A stretch of 13,425 nucleotides of DNA from an uncultured Haemophilus sp. (GTDB lineage Bacteria > Pseudomonadota > Gammaproteobacteria > Enterobacterales > Pasteurellaceae), in contig NZ_CALJRX010000051.1 in the NCBI RefSeq assembly GCF_937976265.1, positions 1 through 13,425 of the forward strand. The letters run 5' to 3'. Below the pieces are notes generated by a model that did no database searches, was not told the origin of the DNA, and was given only the letters and a program-made list of their open reading frames with translations. The position numbers and the translations under genes are program-made. Within the stretch, counting starts at the first letter, position 1; every line of letters begins with the position of its first letter. This document shows, one piece after another, positions 7,232 through 13,425 of this stretch.

Positions 7232-7254
7232 CAAAATAAGAATGTTTTGACCGC
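7227..7254. terminator. Bidirectional terminator between the binding-protein gene and fdhD
   Basis: A perfect 10-bp stem, GCGGTCAAAA (7227-7236) with TTTTGACCGC (7245-7254), encloses an 8-nt loop. Outside it, AAACAAAAAGA precedes and ACTTGTTTTT follows, giving a T-rich tract on each strand. It sits between the stops of two convergent genes (7208 and 7276). The right arm runs into an intact USS; the left one into a USS with one mismatch. Confidence 0.8.
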
Positions 7255-7258
7255 ACTT
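7250..7258 (-). repeat. DNA uptake signal sequence
   Basis: Exact ACCGCACTT forming the right flank of the convergent terminator. Confidence 0.9.
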
Positions 7259-7275
7259 GTTTTTAACATATGAAA

Positions 7276-8085
7276 CTAAGCTAAAACCAACCGCTCTTTT
7301 CCAGAATAAATATTGGCTTTTCCTGGGCGAGCGAAGCCGATAAGAGAAAGATTATGCTGTTCAGCCATATTCACGGCAAGATCTGTCGCAGCAGAAATCG
7401 CAACAAGTAACTCGATGCCACAAGCCACCGATTTTTGAACCATTTCATAACTGGCTCGACTTGAAACAAGTACAAATCCTTGTGGTTGATTTTGTTTGGC
7501 ATGCCAACCGATTAATTTATCTAGTGCCACATGTCGCCCTACATCTTCTCGAATCGCCAATAAATTACCCGATAAATCAAAAAAGGCAGCGGCATGTGTT
7601 GCACCTGTTTCTTTCCCGAGTTCTTGATTAGCTTGTAATTGTTCTAAACAACCATCTAATAAATTTAAATTAAATTGGAAAGTGCGGTCTAATTTTGGCA
7701 ATTTTTTATAAACTTGTGAGATTTGTTCTGTGCCGCAAATGCCACATCCTGTTCTGCCTGTTAATGTTCGACGATGATCTTTTAATGCCACAAATTGGCG
7801 GCTAGATAATTCAATTTGAACTTCAATCCCATTACACACTTTCACCACATCAATGCCATAAATATCCGCTTTTTTCTCAATAATGCCTTCTGCTAATGAA
7901 AAGCCTAAAGCAAAATCCTCTAAATCTTGGGGAGAACACATCATGACGGTATGCGCAATACCATTATAGACAAGTGAAACAGGGACTTCCGCAGCCAAAC
8001 TATCTTGTTTTTCCACTAAAAGTGCGGTCGGATTTTCAGGTGTTTTTTTTAAAAAATTAATTGTTTTTTGGATTATCCAGTGCAT
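7276..8085 (-). CDS. fdhD: FdhD, formate dehydrogenase sulphur carrier/accessory protein
   Basis: Cytoplasmic accessory protein (269 aa; E. coli FdhD is 277) that passes sulphur from the cysteine desulphurase IscS to the molybdenum cofactor of formate dehydrogenase, without which the enzyme is inactive. Diagnostic features are the CxxC pair in GRTGCGICG (C114, C117), corresponding to the catalytic cysteines of the E. coli protein, then GATHAAAFF (161-169), EDVGRHVALDK (180-190) and SSRASYEMVQK (208-218). The ATG at 8085 has GGGAA nine bases upstream. The N-terminal 20 or so residues are lysine-rich and less typical, so the exact start is slightly uncertain. Two USS copies lie inside the gene. 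It is divergent from fdxG, its client. Confidence 0.95.
   Translation of the reverse strand: MHWIIQKTINFLKKTPENPTALLVEKQDSLAAEVPVSLVYNGIAHTVMMCSPQDLEDFALGFSLAEGIIEKKADIYGIDVVKVCNGIEVQIELSSRQFVALKDHRRTLTGRTGCGICGTEQISQVYKKLPKLDRTFQFNLNLLDGCLEQLQANQELGKETGATHAAAFFDLSGNLLAIREDVGRHVALDKLIGWHAKQNQPQGFVLVSSRASYEMVQKSVACGIELLVAISAATDLAVNMAEQHNLSLIGFARPGKANIYSGKERLVLA
7680..7688 (+). repeat. DNA uptake signal sequence within fdhD
   Basis: Exact AAGTGCGGT inside the fdhD coding region, read there as part of LDRTFQ. Confidence 0.9.
8020..8028 (+). repeat. DNA uptake signal sequence within fdhD
   Basis: Exact AAGTGCGGT inside the 5' part of fdhD, read there as PTALL. It is the second copy in this gene. 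Confidence 0.9.
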
Positions 8086-8151
8086 TATTTTTTCCCAATA
8101 AAATGACTGTTGTAAAAATGTTACTTTTTTTTAACAAAAAATGTTTGTTTT

Positions 8152-8165
8152 GTGATCTAGCTCAA
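8152..8165. promoter_or_regulatory. Candidate FNR/CRP-type binding site
   Basis: GTGATCTAGCTCAA matches the FNR consensus TTGAT-N4-ATCAA at 8 of 10 defined bases. The overlapping TGTGATCTAGCTCAAG (8151-8166) matches the ideal CRP core TGTGATCTAGATCACA at 13 of 16. It lies in the fdhD/fdxG divergent gap but is not at a standard distance from an obvious promoter. Which protein binds, if any, cannot be told from sequence. Confidence 0.4.
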
Positions 8166-8176
8166 GTTTTAAAACG

Positions 8177-8182
8177 ATTATA
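8177..8182 (-). promoter_or_regulatory. Possible -10 box for fdhD
   Basis: TATAAT on the minus strand, about 92 bp upstream of the fdhD start, without a good -35 partner at 16-18 bp. A second TATAAT on the same strand lies at 8193-8198. If either is used, the FNR/CRP-like site at 8152-8165 would lie just downstream of the start point. Confidence 0.3.
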
Positions 8183-8279
8183 ACAAGTTTTGATTATAGA
8201 TTTTCGGTTAAAAAATAGTTAAAATCGGCTCCGTTTAAATTGGTCATTGTTACAATCAATTTAATGGTTGATGCGTTAT

Positions 8280-8319
8280 TTTAACGAAATCAAATAAATT
8301 ATCTATACGAATTTATACT
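8280..8319 (+). promoter_or_regulatory. Candidate FNR-activated promoter of the fdxGHI operon
   Basis: TATACT (8314-8319, five of six to TATAAT) has no recognisable -35 box at 16-18 bp. Instead TTTAACGAAATCAA (8280-8293) matches TTGAT-N4-ATCAA at 8 of 10 bases, with a perfect right half-site. Its centre (8286.5) is about 40-41 bp upstream of the expected start near 8327, the class II activator position used by FNR. An activator-dependent anaerobic promoter is the natural reading for a formate dehydrogenase. Confidence 0.5.
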
Positions 8320-8331
8320 ATCGAAATATCT

Positions 8332-8347
8332 TAACGGTTCGCCGTTA
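8332..8347 (+). promoter_or_regulatory. Stem-loop in the fdxG leader
   Basis: TAACGG-TTCG-CCGTTA forms a perfect 6-bp stem with a TTCG tetraloop. It ends 2 nt before the AAGGAG ribosome binding site (8350-8355). With the predicted start near 8327 it would lie almost at the 5' end of the mRNA, where it may protect the transcript or modulate ribosome access. Confidence 0.45.
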
Positions 8348-8360
8348 TGAAGGAGTGATT

Positions 8361-11300
8361 ATGCAGGTCTCTAGACGTAAGTTCTTTAAGATCTGTGCAG
8401 GTGGTATGGCGGGGACGTCTGCGGCAATGTTGGGCTTTGCACCATCATCTGTCTTAGCGGCACCACGTGAATACAAATTATTGCGGGCTTTTGAATCCCG
8501 TAACACCTGTACATATTGTGCAGTGAGCTGTGGTATGTTGTTATATAGCACAGGCAAACCTTACGATGCTTTAAGCAGCCATACAGGCACCAATACCCGT
8601 TCTAAATTATTCCACCTTGAAGGTGACCCAGACCATCCGGTGAGCCGTGGGGCATTATGTCCTAAAGGTGCTGGCGCGTTAGGCTATGTTAATAGTAAAA
8701 GCCGTGCATTATACCCTGAATATCGAGCACCAGGTTCTGACAAATGGGTTCGCCTTTCTTGGGAAGACGCGATCAAACGCGTTTCTCGTTTATTAAAAGA
8801 TGATCGTGATGCCAACTTTGTTGAAAAAGATGCAAGTGGCAAAACCGTTAACCGTTGGACAACCACAGGTATTATGACCGCCTCTGCTATGAGTAATGAG
8901 GCCGCACTTCTTACTCATAAATGGGTGCGGATGTTGGGCATGGTGCCGATGTGTAACCAAGCGAATACTTGACACGGACCAACGGTAGCAAGTCTTGCTC
9001 CATCATTTGGTCGCGGTGCCATGACAAATAACTGGGTTGACATCAAAAACGCCAATCTTATTCTTGTTCAAGGCGGTAACCCTGCTGAAGCTCACCCTGT
9101 TGGCTTCCGTTGGGCAATTGAAGCGAAGAAAAACGGTGCGAAAATCATCGTGGTTGACCCTCGCTTTAACCGTACAGCTTCTGTAGCTGATCTTCATGCG
9201 CCAATCCGTTCCGGTACTGACATTGCATTCTTCTTGGGTGTAATTCGTTATTTATTGGAAACCAATCAAATTCAACACGAATACGTTAAACATTATACCA
9301 ATGCTTCATTCTTAATTGATGAAGGCTTCAAATTTGAAGATGGTTTATTCGTAGGCTTTGATGAAGAAAAACGTTCTTACGATAAATCAAAATGGAATTA
9401 CCAATTTGATGAGAATGGTTTTGCTAAACGTGATATGACCTTACAAGATCCACGTTGTGTGATTAATATTCTAAAAGATCACGTTTCTCGCTATACGCCT
9501 GAAATGGTTGAACGTATTACTGGTGTAAAACAAAAAACCTTCTTACACATTTGTGAAGAAATCGGTAAAACTTCTGCACCAAATAAAACCATGACGCACT
9601 TATATGCGTTAGGTCTTACTGAGCACACAATCGGCACACAAAATATTCGTTCAATCGCGATGATCCAATTACTCTTAGGTAATATGGGTATGCCTGGCGG
9701 CGGTATTAATGCATTACGTGGACACTCAAACGTACAAGGTACAACAGATATGGGCTTGTTGCCTACATCTTTACCTGGTTATCTGCGTTTACCAAACGAT
9801 AAAGATACCTCTTATGAGCAATATATCAATGCGGTTACGCCAAAAGATATCGTACCAAACCAAGTAAACTACTATCGCAATACATCAAAATTCTTCGTCA
9901 GTATGATGAAGACATTCTATGGTGATAAAGCGACTAAAGAAAATGGTTGGGGCTTCGATTTCTTACCGAAATATGACCGCTTATACGACCCTATCACTCA
10001 TGTTAAGTTAATGAATGATGGAAAATTAAATGGTTGGATCTTACAAGGTTTCAACGTATTAAACTCATTACCGAACAAAAACAAAACTGTTTCGGGTATG
10101 AGTAAATTGAAGTTCTTAATCGTAATGGATCCGCTTCAAACTGAATCTTCTGAGTTCTGGAAAAACTTTGGTGAATCAAACAATGTTAATCCAGCAGATA
10201 TTCAAACGGAAGTATTCCGTTTACCAACTACCTGTTTCGCAGAAGAAGATGGTTCGATTGCCAACTCTGGTCGTTGGGCACAATGGCACTGGAAAGGCTG
10301 TGACCAACCGGGTGAAGCGTTACCAGATGTTGAAATTCTTTCTATGATTCGTGAAGAAATGCATCATCTTTATCAAAAAGAAGGTGGTCGCGGTATCGAA
10401 TCTTTCGAAGCGATGACTTGGAACTATGCTCAACCGCATTCACCAAGCTCTGTAGAATTAGCGAAAGAATTGAACGGTTACGCGCTTGCTGATCTTCTCG
10501 ATGCAGATGGCAACGTCATGTATAAAAAAGGTCAATTACTTAACGGATTCGCTCACTTACGCGATGATGGTACCACCTCATCAGGTAACTGGATCTATGT
10601 GGGTCAATGGACTGAAAAAGGCAACCAAACCGCAAACCGTGACAACTCTGACCCATCAGGTTTAGGTTGTACATTAGGTTGGGGCTTCGCATGGCCGGCA
10701 AACCGTCGTATTCTTTATAGCCGTGCTTCACTTGATATTAACGGTAATCCTTGGGATAAACACCGTCAATTAATCAAATGGAACGGTAAAAACTGGAACT
10801 GGTTAGATGTAGCTGACTATGGCACACAACCACCAGGTTCTGATGCAGGTCCATTTATTATGTCTGCAGAAGGTGTGGGGCGTTTATTTGCAGTAGATAA
10901 AATTACAAGTGGTCCAATGCCTGAGCATTATGAACCAATTGAAAGTCCAATTGATGCGAATCCGTTACATCCGAAAGTATCTTCTGATCCAACTGTTCGT
11001 ATTTATAAAGAAGACCGTGAATTTATCGGTTCAAACAAAGATTTCCCTTATGTGGCAACCACTTATCGTTTGACCGAGCACTTCCACAGTTGGACTGCTC
11101 AATCTGTGTTAAATATCATCGCCCAACCACAACAATTCGTGGAAATTGGTGAGAAATTAGCAGCAGAAAAAGGCATCCAAAAAGGTGATATGGTAAAAAT
11201 TACTTCTCGCCGTGGCCACATTAAAGCCGTTGCAGTGGTAACAAAACGTTTGAAAGATTTAGAAGTCGACGGACGTACCGTACATCACGTGGGTATTCCA

Positions 11301-11444
11301 ATTCACTGGAACATGAAAGCCTTAAATGGTAAAGGTCATCCTGGTTTCTCCACCAACACCTTAACACCACCTTGGGGTGAAGCAGTCACTCAAACACCAG
11401 AATATAAAACATTCTTGGTAAATATCGAGAAGGCGGAGGCATAA
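8361..11444 (+). CDS. fdxG: FdxG, formate dehydrogenase-N alpha subunit, selenoprotein
   Basis: Catalytic subunit (1027 aa; E. coli FdnG 1015) of the membrane-bound respiratory formate dehydrogenase, oxidising formate to CO2 at a molybdopterin-guanine-dinucleotide site in the periplasm. A twin-arginine signal is clear (SRRKFFK, 4-10; hydrophobic core to about 33), so it is exported folded. C50, C53, C57 and C100 bind a 4Fe-4S cluster. The in-frame TGA at 8970-8972 is selenocysteine 204: the context NQANT-U-HGPTVASLAP matches the E. coli active site and the invariant His follows. A SECIS hairpin comes next. The frame is otherwise uninterrupted to the TAA at 11442-11444. ATG 8361 is preferred over the in-frame GTG at 8355 because AAGGAG (8350-8355) is correctly spaced only for the ATG. 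fdxH follows after 1 nt. Conventional gene callers will split it at the TGA. Confidence 0.95.
8970..9010 (+). promoter_or_regulatory. Selenocysteine codon and SECIS hairpin in fdxG
   Basis: After the TGA (8970-8972) the mRNA can fold with CCAA (8979-8982) to TTGG (9007-9010), GG (8984-8985) to CC (9000-9001), a bulged T at 8986, AGCA (8987-8990) to TGCT (8996-8999) and loop AGTCT (8991-8995). The bulged U and the GUCU-containing apical loop are the features recognised by SelB in E. coli fdhF/fdnG. The element is also coding sequence, for roughly residues 204-217. The selA, selB, selC and selD genes must lie elsewhere. Confidence 0.85.
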
Positions 11445-11445
11445 T

Positions 11446-12381
11446 ATGGCAGGAAATGGTCAAGGCGTTCAATCGCAAGACATTATCAAGGTCTCCGCTA
11501 CGTCTGGTTTAACACCAGCACCTCAAGTGCGAGATCATAAAGTTGAAGTAGCAAAATTAATCGACGTATCCACCTGTATCGGTTGTAAAGCCTGTCAGGT
11601 GGCCTGTTCAGAGTGGAATGATATCCGCTCTGACGTCAATGCAAAATGTGTGGGAATCTACGATAACCCAGTAGATCTCAATGCAAAAGCATGGACTGTG
11701 ATGCGCTTTAACGAAGTAGAAGAAAATGATCGTTTAGAATGGTTAATCCGTAAAGATGGTTGTATGCACTGTTCAGAACCAGGCTGTTTAAAAGCTTGTC
11801 CTGCACCAGGTGCAATCATCCAATATGCGAACGGTATCGTGGATTTCCAATCTGATAAATGTATCGGTTGTGGTTACTGTATCGCAGGTTGTCCGTTCAA
11901 CATTCCACGTATGAACCCAGACGACAACCGCGTGTACAAATGTACCCTTTGTGTGGATCGTGTTTCTGTAGGCCAAGAACCGGCTTGCGTGAAAACATGT
12001 CCAACCGGTGCAATTCATTTTGGTTCTAAAGAAGAAATGAAACTCTACGCAGAACAACGTGTTGCTGACTTAAAATCACGTGGTTACGAAAATGCAGGTA
12101 TCTACGATCCTGAAGGCGTAGGTGGTACACACGTAATGTATGTATTACACCATGCGGATAAACCTGAACTTTATTCCGGTCTTCCAAAAGATCCACAAAT
12201 TGACCTCTCTGTCACTGTGTGGAAAGATATCTTGAAACCGGTAGCCGCTGTGGCAATGGGTGGTTTAGCGCTTGCTGAAATCGGTCACTACTTAGCTGTA
12301 GGTCCAAACGTTGAAGAAGACGTAGAAGATCATCGTCATGAATTTGAAGAGGAAGATAAAAAAGGGGGCAAAGATGAGTAA
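11446..12381 (+). CDS. fdxH: FdxH, formate dehydrogenase-N beta (iron-sulphur) subunit
   Basis: Electron-transfer subunit (311 aa) linking the catalytic FdxG to the membrane haem subunit. Sixteen cysteines in four groups bind four 4Fe-4S clusters: CIGCKACQVAC (44-54), CMHCSEPGCLKAC (106-118), CIGCGYCIAGC (139-149) and C166/C169/C181/C185. A single C-terminal transmembrane helix (about 263-285, DILKPVAAVAMGGLALAEIG) anchors it with the bulk in the periplasm, as in E. coli FdnH. An acidic tail ends the protein. It has no signal peptide of its own; in the family it is carried out with the alpha subunit. GGAGG (11435-11439) precedes the ATG, which is 1 nt after the fdxG stop. Its end overlaps fdxI by 8 nt. 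Confidence 0.95.
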   Translation: MAGNGQGVQSQDIIKVSATSGLTPAPQVRDHKVEVAKLIDVSTCIGCKACQVACSEWNDIRSDVNAKCVGIYDNPVDLNAKAWTVMRFNEVEENDRLEWLIRKDGCMHCSEPGCLKACPAPGAIIQYANGIVDFQSDKCIGCGYCIAGCPFNIPRMNPDDNRVYKCTLCVDRVSVGQEPACVKTCPTGAIHFGSKEEMKLYAEQRVADLKSRGYENAGIYDPEGVGGTHVMYVLHHADKPELYSGLPKDPQIDLSVTVWKDILKPVAAVAMGGLALAEIGHYLAVGPNVEEDVEDHRHEFEEEDKKGGKDE

Positions 12382-13090
12382 GATTGAGATTAGCAATGAT
12401 ACTCGAATCATTCGTCATAGAACGTCTGCTCGTTTTAGCCACTGGCTACTCGTAATCTGCTTCTTTATGACAATGTTCACTGGTGTGGCTTTCTTCTTCC
12501 CAGATTTTGCGTGGTTAACTGAGATTTTAGGTACCCCGCAACTGGCGCGAGCAATTCACCCGTTCACCGGTATCATTATGTTTGTTGCCTTTATTTTCCT
12601 TGGCTATCTTTACTGGCATCACAACATTCCAGAGAAAAACGATATCCGCTGGTTAAAAGGCATCGTAGAAGTATTAAAAGGGAACGAGCACGCTGTTGCT
12701 TATAACGGTAAGTATAACCTTGGTCAAAAAATGTTATTCTGGACATTGAACTTGGCGATGGTGACCTTGCTTGTAACCGGCATCATTATGTGGCGTCAAT
12801 TTTTCTCGGACTACTTCTCTATTCCGGTATTACGTTTTGCGATTTTACTTCACTCTTTAAGTGCATTCATGTTGTTCACCGGTATCTTGGTACACATGTA
12901 CATGGCATTCTGGGTGAAAGGCTCCATTCGTGGTATCGTGGAAGGTTGGGTAACCGTTCGCTGGGCGAAAAAACACCACCCGAAATGGTATAACGAAGAA
13001 GTACTTCCTAAGCTAGAAGAAGACCTTAAAAACGAAGCTGAAGGTAAAAAAGTAAAAACCAAAGCATTGTTCAAAGGTATCAATGGCTAA
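12374..13090 (+). CDS. fdxI: FdxI, formate dehydrogenase-N gamma (cytochrome b556) subunit
   Basis: Integral membrane cytochrome b (238 aa) taking electrons from FdxH and reducing quinone. Four transmembrane helices lie near 23-42, 61-81, 120-140 and 153-178. H23, H62, H160 and H174 line up, with a constant offset of five, with the E. coli FdnI histidines 18, 57, 155 and 169, which ligate the two haems b and interact at the quinone site. The ATG at 12374 is chosen over an in-frame ATG at 12338, which lies inside fdxH, because GGGGG (12364-12368) is well placed and the N-terminus MSKIEIS fits the family length. The sequence ATGAGTAA overlaps the fdxH stop, so translation is probably coupled. 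A strong terminator follows 4 nt after the stop. Confidence 0.95.
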   Translation: MSKIEISNDTRIIRHRTSARFSHWLLVICFFMTMFTGVAFFFPDFAWLTEILGTPQLARAIHPFTGIIMFVAFIFLGYLYWHHNIPEKNDIRWLKGIVEVLKGNEHAVAYNGKYNLGQKMLFWTLNLAMVTLLVTGIIMWRQFFSDYFSIPVLRFAILLHSLSAFMLFTGILVHMYMAFWVKGSIRGIVEGWVTVRWAKKHHPKWYNEEVLPKLEEDLKNEAEGKKVKTKALFKGING

Positions 13091-13097
13091 AATCAAA

Positions 13098-13106
13098 AAG
13101 TGCGGT
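13098..13106 (+). repeat. DNA uptake signal sequence, left arm of terminator
   Basis: Exact AAGTGCGGT forming the 5' arm of the fdxI terminator. Confidence 0.9.
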
Positions 13107-13114
13107 TAAAATTG

Positions 13115-13123
13115 ACCGCACTT
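13115..13123 (-). repeat. DNA uptake signal sequence, right arm of terminator
   Basis: Exact ACCGCACTT forming the 3' arm of the fdxI terminator. Confidence 0.9.
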
Positions 13124-13150
13124 TTTCTTATCAATACTTAAGAGACTATT

Positions 13151-13425
13151 ATGAGTATCAAAATCTTATCTGCAGACGAAATCAAACAAAAAACGAATTC
13201 ATACGATATTCCGCCTGTTTTGTTTGCTAACCCTAAAAATCTTTATCAACGTCGTGCAAAACGTTTAAGAGAATTAGCGAAAGATCATCCATTGGCTGAT
13301 TATTTACTCTTTGCTGCAGATGTTGTGGAAAGCCAATTAAGCGTATTTGAAAAAAATCCATTAGAAAAACAGCATTTCGATAATTTAGATGAACTTGAAC
13401 CGTTAAATACTAAAACATTTAAACG
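13151..13425 (+). CDS. fdhE: FdhE, formate dehydrogenase accessory protein (N-terminal part)
   Basis: The first 91 codons of a cytoplasmic protein required for formate dehydrogenase assembly; family members are about 300 aa, so roughly two thirds lie beyond the window. In E. coli, FdhE binds iron and interacts with the catalytic subunits of formate dehydrogenases, probably before or during export by the Tat system. The visible N-terminus (MSIKILSADE, then PPVLFANPKNLYQRRAKRLR) and the stretch HPLADYLLFAADVVESQL resemble the N-terminal helical domain of FdhE; the zinc-ribbon-like cysteine pairs of the C-terminal part are not reached. AAGAG precedes the ATG by about 7 nt. Position directly after fdxI is the usual Haemophilus arrangement. 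Confidence 0.88.
   Translation, partial: MSIKILSADEIKQKTNSYDIPPVLFANPKNLYQRRAKRLRELAKDHPLADYLLFAADVVESQLSVFEKNPLEKQHFDNLDELEPLNTKTFK

Larger units (their letters stand above)
13095..13126 (+). terminator. Terminator after fdxI made of two inverted USS copies
   Basis: AAAAAGTGCGGT (13095-13106) and ACCGCACTTTTT (13115-13126) form a perfect 12-bp stem with an 8-nt loop, followed by CTT. Inverted USS pairs commonly serve as rho-independent terminators in Haemophilus. It probably ends most fdxGHI transcripts, with some read-through to fdhE, which has no evident promoter in the 24 nt left. Confidence 0.85.

Noticed and set aside
8255..8272. ATCAA-N8-TTGAT as an FNR site
   Set aside because: The half-sites point outward relative to the FNR consensus and the spacing is wrong; likely chance in AT-rich DNA.
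8355..8360. GTG at 8355 as the fdxG start
   Set aside because: It lies on the ribosome binding site itself; ATG 8361 has AAGGAG at five bases and gives a typical twin-arginine signal.
8086..8360. Riboswitch or small RNA in the long fdhD-fdxG gap
   Set aside because: Apart from the promoter elements, the candidate sites and the 6-bp hairpin, only AT-rich sequence is seen, without a conserved aptamer-like fold or an internal terminator.
8361..8972. fdxG as two genes or a nonsense-mutated pseudogene
   Set aside because: The frame continues without shift after the TGA, the active-site context for selenocysteine is exact and a SECIS hairpin follows.
12338..12373. In-frame ATG at 12338 as the fdxI start
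   Set aside because: It would add 12 lysine-rich residues encoded inside the fdxH tail; ATG 12374 has a GGGGG ribosome site and the usual family length.

Overview
The window is ordinary core chromosome of a gamma-proteobacterium of the family Pasteurellaceae, most likely Haemophilus or a close relative such as Aggregatibacter. Three things support this. The sequence is AT-rich. It carries repeated copies of the 9-mer AAGTGCGGT and its complement, the Haemophilus-type DNA uptake signal sequence (USS). The gene blocks dppF-D-C-B next to uvrD, and fdhD beside fdxG-H-I-fdhE, match blocks known from H. influenzae. No phage, insertion sequence, CRISPR array, tRNA or rRNA is visible.

Layout, left to right. 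Positions 1-3729 (minus strand) hold dppB, dppC, dppD and the N-terminal part of dppF, the membrane and ATPase parts of a dipeptide-type ABC importer. No dppA binding-protein gene is present. Positions 3838-6015 (minus) hold uvrD, the DNA repair helicase, with a well-formed promoter and a LexA (SOS) box. Divergently from uvrD, 6162-7208 (plus) encodes a lone periplasmic binding protein of the AfuA/FbpA type without permease or ATPase genes. A USS-containing hairpin at 7227-7254 ends this gene and the converging fdhD (7276-8085, minus).

From 8361 to the right edge lies the respiratory formate dehydrogenase operon: fdxG (a selenoprotein read through an in-frame TGA at 8970), fdxH, fdxI, then a strong USS hairpin terminator and the start of fdhE. 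FdxG oxidises formate in the periplasm. FdxH passes the electrons across four 4Fe-4S clusters to the haem b membrane subunit FdxI, which reduces quinone. FdhD and FdhE are needed to mature the enzyme, so structural and accessory genes are clustered. The 275-bp gap upstream of fdxG has a candidate FNR-type site at the right distance from a -10 box, which suits an anaerobic respiratory enzyme.

Nothing here looks like an undescribed defence or mobile system. The points most worth checking are the selenocysteine/SECIS element, the LexA box at uvrD, the inverted repeat spanning both -35 boxes of the uvrD/binding-protein divergent promoters, the orphan ribosome binding site and small open frame between uvrD and dppB, and the orphan binding protein itself.
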